In this document: piece after piece, positions 60,008 through 64,000 of the stretch
How the letters are laid out: each line of letters starts with the position of its first letter
How positions within the stretch are numbered: the stretch's first letter is position 1
Origin: Annulohypoxylon bovei var. microspora
Lineage: Eukaryota; Ascomycota; Sordariomycetes; Xylariales; Hypoxylaceae
Reading direction: 5' to 3'
Assembly (NCBI GenBank): GCA_022836615.1
Contig: MU405350.1
Location: 1 to 64,000, forward strand
DNA length: 64,000 bases
The notes under the pieces: model-generated
What the model was told of the DNA's origin: nothing
What the model saw: the letters and a program-made list of their open reading frames with translations, nothing else
Database searches by the model: none
Made by a program: the position numbers and the translations under genes

Positions 60008-62609
60008 TTATGGTCGTGTTGCAAGACCAGCCTTGAAGCTGCCGCTACGCACCCACTCTATGATCTCGAAGCCAAGCCGCCGCTCTAGCTTCTCGTCTAC
60101 GCCCTTACCCTCAGTCATGCGTAATACCATAACAGCAGCGTTGACGAACTCGACGCAGTTATTGCCTTGGATCTCAGCGGGTTCGGTCACCTTCTTGACG
60201 TAGATCGTCAGGTCTGCTCCCACAATCCCACGCCACAGTGTTGCCACCCACTGCCAGTGGTCGTCCGCACGGTACGCATCGTTAATGTGTAGCGAGCTGG
60301 AGTACCTATCTGAGGCGGACAGGCTATAGCCGTCTGATATAACCGCAACTGGTAGTTTAAGATTCGGCTTCGAAGACATGTCTTCAACGGGTTTATCGCC
60401 TTCTCCCATCTCAGTATCCGCGCCGCTTACAGGCGACGGGTAAGTCGTCATGTATTTGATCAAGTCCTCAGACGTCTTGTGCCATTTCAACATCCTAGCG
60501 ACGTAGGTCGCCAGCGGGCTCACAAACCCCGCTCGTTTCGAGAGACTCTTCTCTCCTAGTTGTTGGTTCTCGCTGGCATTATGATTATTTTTTTCATCCG
60601 TTTCTCCTCCGCTCGGTTGGGTTTGGGTATCATCTGTCCAAGTCTTCACGGCGTATTCACCTGAGACGGACAACGCCTTCTCCACCACGGAAGCCACCTG
60701 CTTTAGTATAGACGGAGCCACACCTTCCATAGCAATAAGAGGTCCTCGCGTTTCGAATATAGGCCCTCCAGGACCCGGGGGCTTCAGGGGAGGACTAATC
60801 GAACGCAATATTTCGAGCTTTAATAAGAATGACCATCTTGGAGGCACCTGTTGTTGCTGTTGTTGTGGTTGTCTCGTAGGAGTGTTCGCTCCATTGACAA
60901 TTCCCAGGCCAGTGCCATGGGCAACTTGGGCGGTGGGGGCTCCACGTGCTGACCCTGTCTCTGAGCCTATCGCAGGCGAGTTCGGGATCTGTGTTTGTAA
61001 CGGAGGTAATCGAAGCGATTCATCGAACGCACTGCTTTGACGGTTCGGCGTTTGAACAGGCTGATACGTCATTGAAGGTCGTGGCGGAGGTTGCATATGA
61101 GGGTGGTTGACGTAACCAGGTTGGTGATATTGCACTCCCGGTCTAGGTAACGGTCCAGGCCCGTAACCAGCGGCCGACATAGGCGGTCCGGCCACCGACT
61201 GACGTTGGAAACGCGGGTCGGCCGAAACATAACCCATAGGAGGCGATCCGGGGACGAAAATATTCGGTCCATTAAACCGGCGTCGTTTTGGATCCACTGG
61301 TACCGCCATTGGGGACATCATCGAGTAGTCCTCTTCGATATTGTGTAAATGCGGTTGCGTGTACCTACGGTCATGATCAAGTGACATAGTGCTGGAAGCA
61401 GATCCGCGCCGTAGGTGGTCCGTCTCAATCACGCGCGGGTTTGGTGTTACATAAGGAGGCATATTTGATACCGATCTCGCAATGTCAGGCGTCGCTGCGC
61501 TGAAAGGGGTGGAGGGCGTCCTCGGCGTTGCAATGTAGCGGCCGCCACACTTGGGACAATGGCCGGGATCCTCGCCGGTCGCGGGCAAGGGCCTGCTGCT
61601 AGCAGCCTTGCCTCCTCGTCGGGGTTGGTATCTGTAGTCCGGATACTGGCGCTGGTGGCGAATCTTCTCCTCTTCCGCAAGCCTCTTCCAATTATTTTTT
61701 ATCTCTTCGGGCTGCTCTCGCCACTGCTCGCCGATGAGCTTGGAAATCTCCGGATTAGCGAGTCCCGGATGCCGAGCAGCGACCTGTCCTTGGTAATGCT
61801 GCCGATAAAGGATGAATGCTATTACAAGGAGAAAACAAACAAGAGAGTTAGCTATACGCTCTTTCCTAGACCTAAACAGGCTTGCGATCTATGCTCGTGC
61901 CGTTGCAGATTGGGAATAAGACAAGAAAATTAGGTCTCGACCCTCTTATTTCCGCCCCTTTGACTCCTTGATACAAACATGGTACACTGGACAAAGAGAT
62001 ATCCGCCCCGAGTTACCCGTCTCGGGATGGGGATAATTTCTACTGAGACCTCATCGTGATTATGGAGAAGCAAGAAGAAAATATTAAAGGGATAAGAGGA
62101 AAGGCGGTGGGGAGGATTTTCGGCTCAAGTCGGAGTCCCAGACCTAAGTTCGTCGGGTGGAGGAGAGAAAGACAAGAGCAAGGAATAAAATTCTACGTAC
62201 CGTTTCGCGGTCTAGGGACCTTGGGTGCCTTCGTGCAAAGGCATATCAACTCCCTAGGTTCGCTCGCATTCGATGTCGCTGTGTTCGGGGTATAGAGCCG
62301 AAGATCTTGTATTCGGGGCTGATTCGCCTCTTCAACGTCAATGGAATATGCTCGTTTTCGATGCGTTTTTGTAGTTACGGTTGGATCATCAGGGGTGTGT
62401 ATGCCTGATGTTGACATGGGATTTGATTTCGATGCTGCTGCCGATGCTGCCTCTTCTCTATCATCTTGGGGACTCATTGCCATCATGGCCTGCTGAGTTT
62501 TGCTTCGTGTTGTGGGGCTGGTCGTCAGTGAAGTCGATGTGGTTGGGAGAGACGACCGGTCATTTGGAGAGGTAGGGGGGGAAGATTCGCTGCTACTAAC
62601 TCCGGTCAT
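60008..62609 (-). CDS. HMG-box (MATA-HMG/SOX type) transcription factor
   Basis: Sequence-specific HMG-box regulator, nuclear. Exons 62609-62201 and 61818-60008 (382-nt intron) give 739 residues. Start taken at MTGVSSSESSPPTSP; an ATG 35 codons upstream is possible. The N-terminus is Ser/Thr-rich. The HMG box (about 128-205) begins KVPRPRNAFILYRQHYQ and continues HPGLANPEISKLIGEQWR and KRLAEEEKIRHQRQYPDYRY; the intron splits it at the Asn-Ala junction of RPRNAF. Immediately after is CPKCGGR, a possible half zinc site. A long Pro/Gln-rich region contains a Gln run (PQQQQQQ). A conserved C-terminal domain follows (WSFLLKLEILRSISPP; DDHWQWVATLWRGIVGADLT). It resembles the Rox1-like or sexual-development HMG factors of ascomycetes; targets unknown. 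Confidence 0.9.
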
Positions 62610-64000
62610 ATTCTTCGCAAACGAGGGTAGTACCAAGCGAAGCGTGTCGGTGTGTGGGGAGGACGGGCGGTCCAAAGAGCGGAGTCCAATACGGCAACAT
62701 ACACGACAGTACAACTACTACCAAAGCCTCAGGGGTCTAGCATCCAAGGAGAAAATGATGCCCAGAGACGGTGACGACGATGATATGATGAGCCAACTGC
62801 CCTCTTGTGGTAAATGAGTATGTGGCTGTTGATTTGAAGCAGAGACATGAGACATGAATAAATGACGCGGGCAACAACCAAGGGCTTGTTGGGATTGTTT
62901 TCTTTGTTGGTGTATTTTCCATTCATAAGGCCTCCTTCCAGGAGACAATGATCCTAGGAGGTGGTGAAGGCAGCTGGTCAATAACCTTATGCCGTAGCAA
63001 CCGCCGCCACCGCTATTACTATCGATTCTACTGCACACGCAATTACAAGACTAGCGCTAGCCATTATCCAGAGGGTGTGTGGTCAACGTAGTTAATGGTT
63101 AATAAGGTGAGGAAGTGGATAAGGTCGAGAGGGAAAGAGAAAAAGATAGGTTCCTTTTAGACCTGTGTCTCGGGAATATACTGTGAGGCCCAACCTGTTG
63201 CAGATTAGCCACGCATCTCTCTCACATATTCTCTCTCTCTACACATTACCTATCTTTTTTCTTCCCCTTTTCTTTGTCCGGCGTTTGCAACAACAGGCCT
63301 TAACAACCACGCTACCGTTCGCAGTATGGCTAATAATAATAAACTAGCCATTCTAACAACAGGACAAAAAGTGACAGGTATACAAATAACAAAGTCCTCT
63401 CAAGATCAATGATCAATAGTGATAGTGGCCTTGTCTACTATTATTAAAGAGATTTGAGAAGTTTTACTCCTTAGTTGCTTGACTGCTTGACACAACAAAC
63501 CCCTAGTAAGGCCATACACGCATACACTAGGAATGTTCTCCCCGTCCTCTGGCTGGAACGGAGAGGACGTATAATGTCTCTCACCAAGCCACCTCTATTA
63601 CCAGCAACAACAAAGACAATGTCAACCGAAATTAGTTTAGGTACCGATCACGTGGGCTCATAATCTTTTCATTGTTCGAAGCAAGTTTTTTTTACTGAAG
63701 AAAATTGAAAGTCGTTTTGCAATGTCTTAAAGTCTCAGGGGTGGTGGCGACTTGGAAGCAGCCAACCAACCAGGTTGTCTCTCTATTGAGGATATATGAT
63801 CAACCAACACAACATGCATACACACTTGGGAACTCCGAAACCCCTCCGTAACAGACGTGATTTTCCTAACCCGATTTCCTTTTATTATTTCGCGGTTTGC
63901 TAGGTAGCCTTAGCCTTGCGAAATTAGATTATTATGACGAGTCCGGTTCCGTGGTCTGAGGCTTCCCGTCTTTTTAAGACATAACGCGCTCAAGTGAGAA
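62610..64000. other. Upstream region of the HMG gene
   Basis: 1.4 kb to the window end. It contains a CT-rich run (63215-63242) and a purine-rich run near 63128-63150, likely leader or promoter. No open frame is convincing; the overlapping minus-strand frames at 62718-63038 are low complexity or random. Confidence 0.5.

Noticed and set aside
1..64000. CRISPR arrays, bacterial operons or phage genes
   Set aside because: None seen; intron-bearing fungal genes throughout.

Overview
This window is nuclear DNA of a filamentous ascomycete (Pezizomycotina, most likely a Sordariomycete). The genes carry short GT-AG introns of about 50-100 nt with CTAAC/CTGAC-like branch sites. The gene set is fungal (mus7/MMS22, COX5, mitochondrial ClpX, glycogen branching enzyme, pyrG-type OMP decarboxylase, PIS1, dynactin p150). 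A large block of transposon DNA is mutated almost entirely to A/T, the signature of repeat-induced point mutation (RIP). The genus is not identified.

Left third (1-11.8 kb): a transposon graveyard. A minus-strand Ty1/copia-type gag remnant lies at the left edge and runs out of the window. From about 1.22 to 11.81 kb the DNA is RIP-degraded. Inside it I can delimit one Ty3/gypsy chromovirus at 3598-11115. It has two direct LTRs of exactly 216 bp, a TAAAA duplication on each side, and collapsed but readable plus-strand reverse transcriptase, RNase H, integrase and chromodomain. Its integrase is split by a roughly 1.2-kb GC-rich, un-RIPed insert (about 8.44-9.64 kb). The insert starts with a serine-tRNA-like, Pol III-like unit ending in a T tract and continues into a C-rich minisatellite built on CGTACG. 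This nested insert is the most unusual object in the window.

Gene-rich part (12.1-62.6 kb), left to right: mus7/mms22 DNA repair protein (-, one apparent 1-nt frameshift); COX5 (+); mitochondrial ClpX (-); branching enzyme GBE1 (+); ORC5 (-); a 277-bp MITE with perfect 33-bp inverted repeats and TA target sites in the ORC5/transcription-factor divergent promoter; Zn2Cys6 factor 1 (+); secreted CE1 esterase (-); NYN-like/CCCH zinc-finger protein (-); Zn2Cys6 factor 2 (-); OMP decarboxylase (-); PIS1 (+); cytochrome P450 (-); SRP19 (+); dynactin p150 (-); HMG-box factor (-). Exon joins were set by eye. Every multi-exon model adds up to a whole number of codons except mus7, which is exactly one base short.

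Most genes sit in divergent or convergent pairs and are housekeeping functions: DNA replication and repair, mitochondria, glycogen, lipid and pyrimidine synthesis, secretion, microtubule motors. The P450, the esterase and the two Zn2Cys6 factors are scattered and do not form a biosynthetic cluster. Intergenic stretches are up to 3.4 kb long and repeatedly carry a palindromic ACCTAGGTACCTAGG-like motif. No rRNA, CRISPR array, prokaryotic-type element or telomere was seen.
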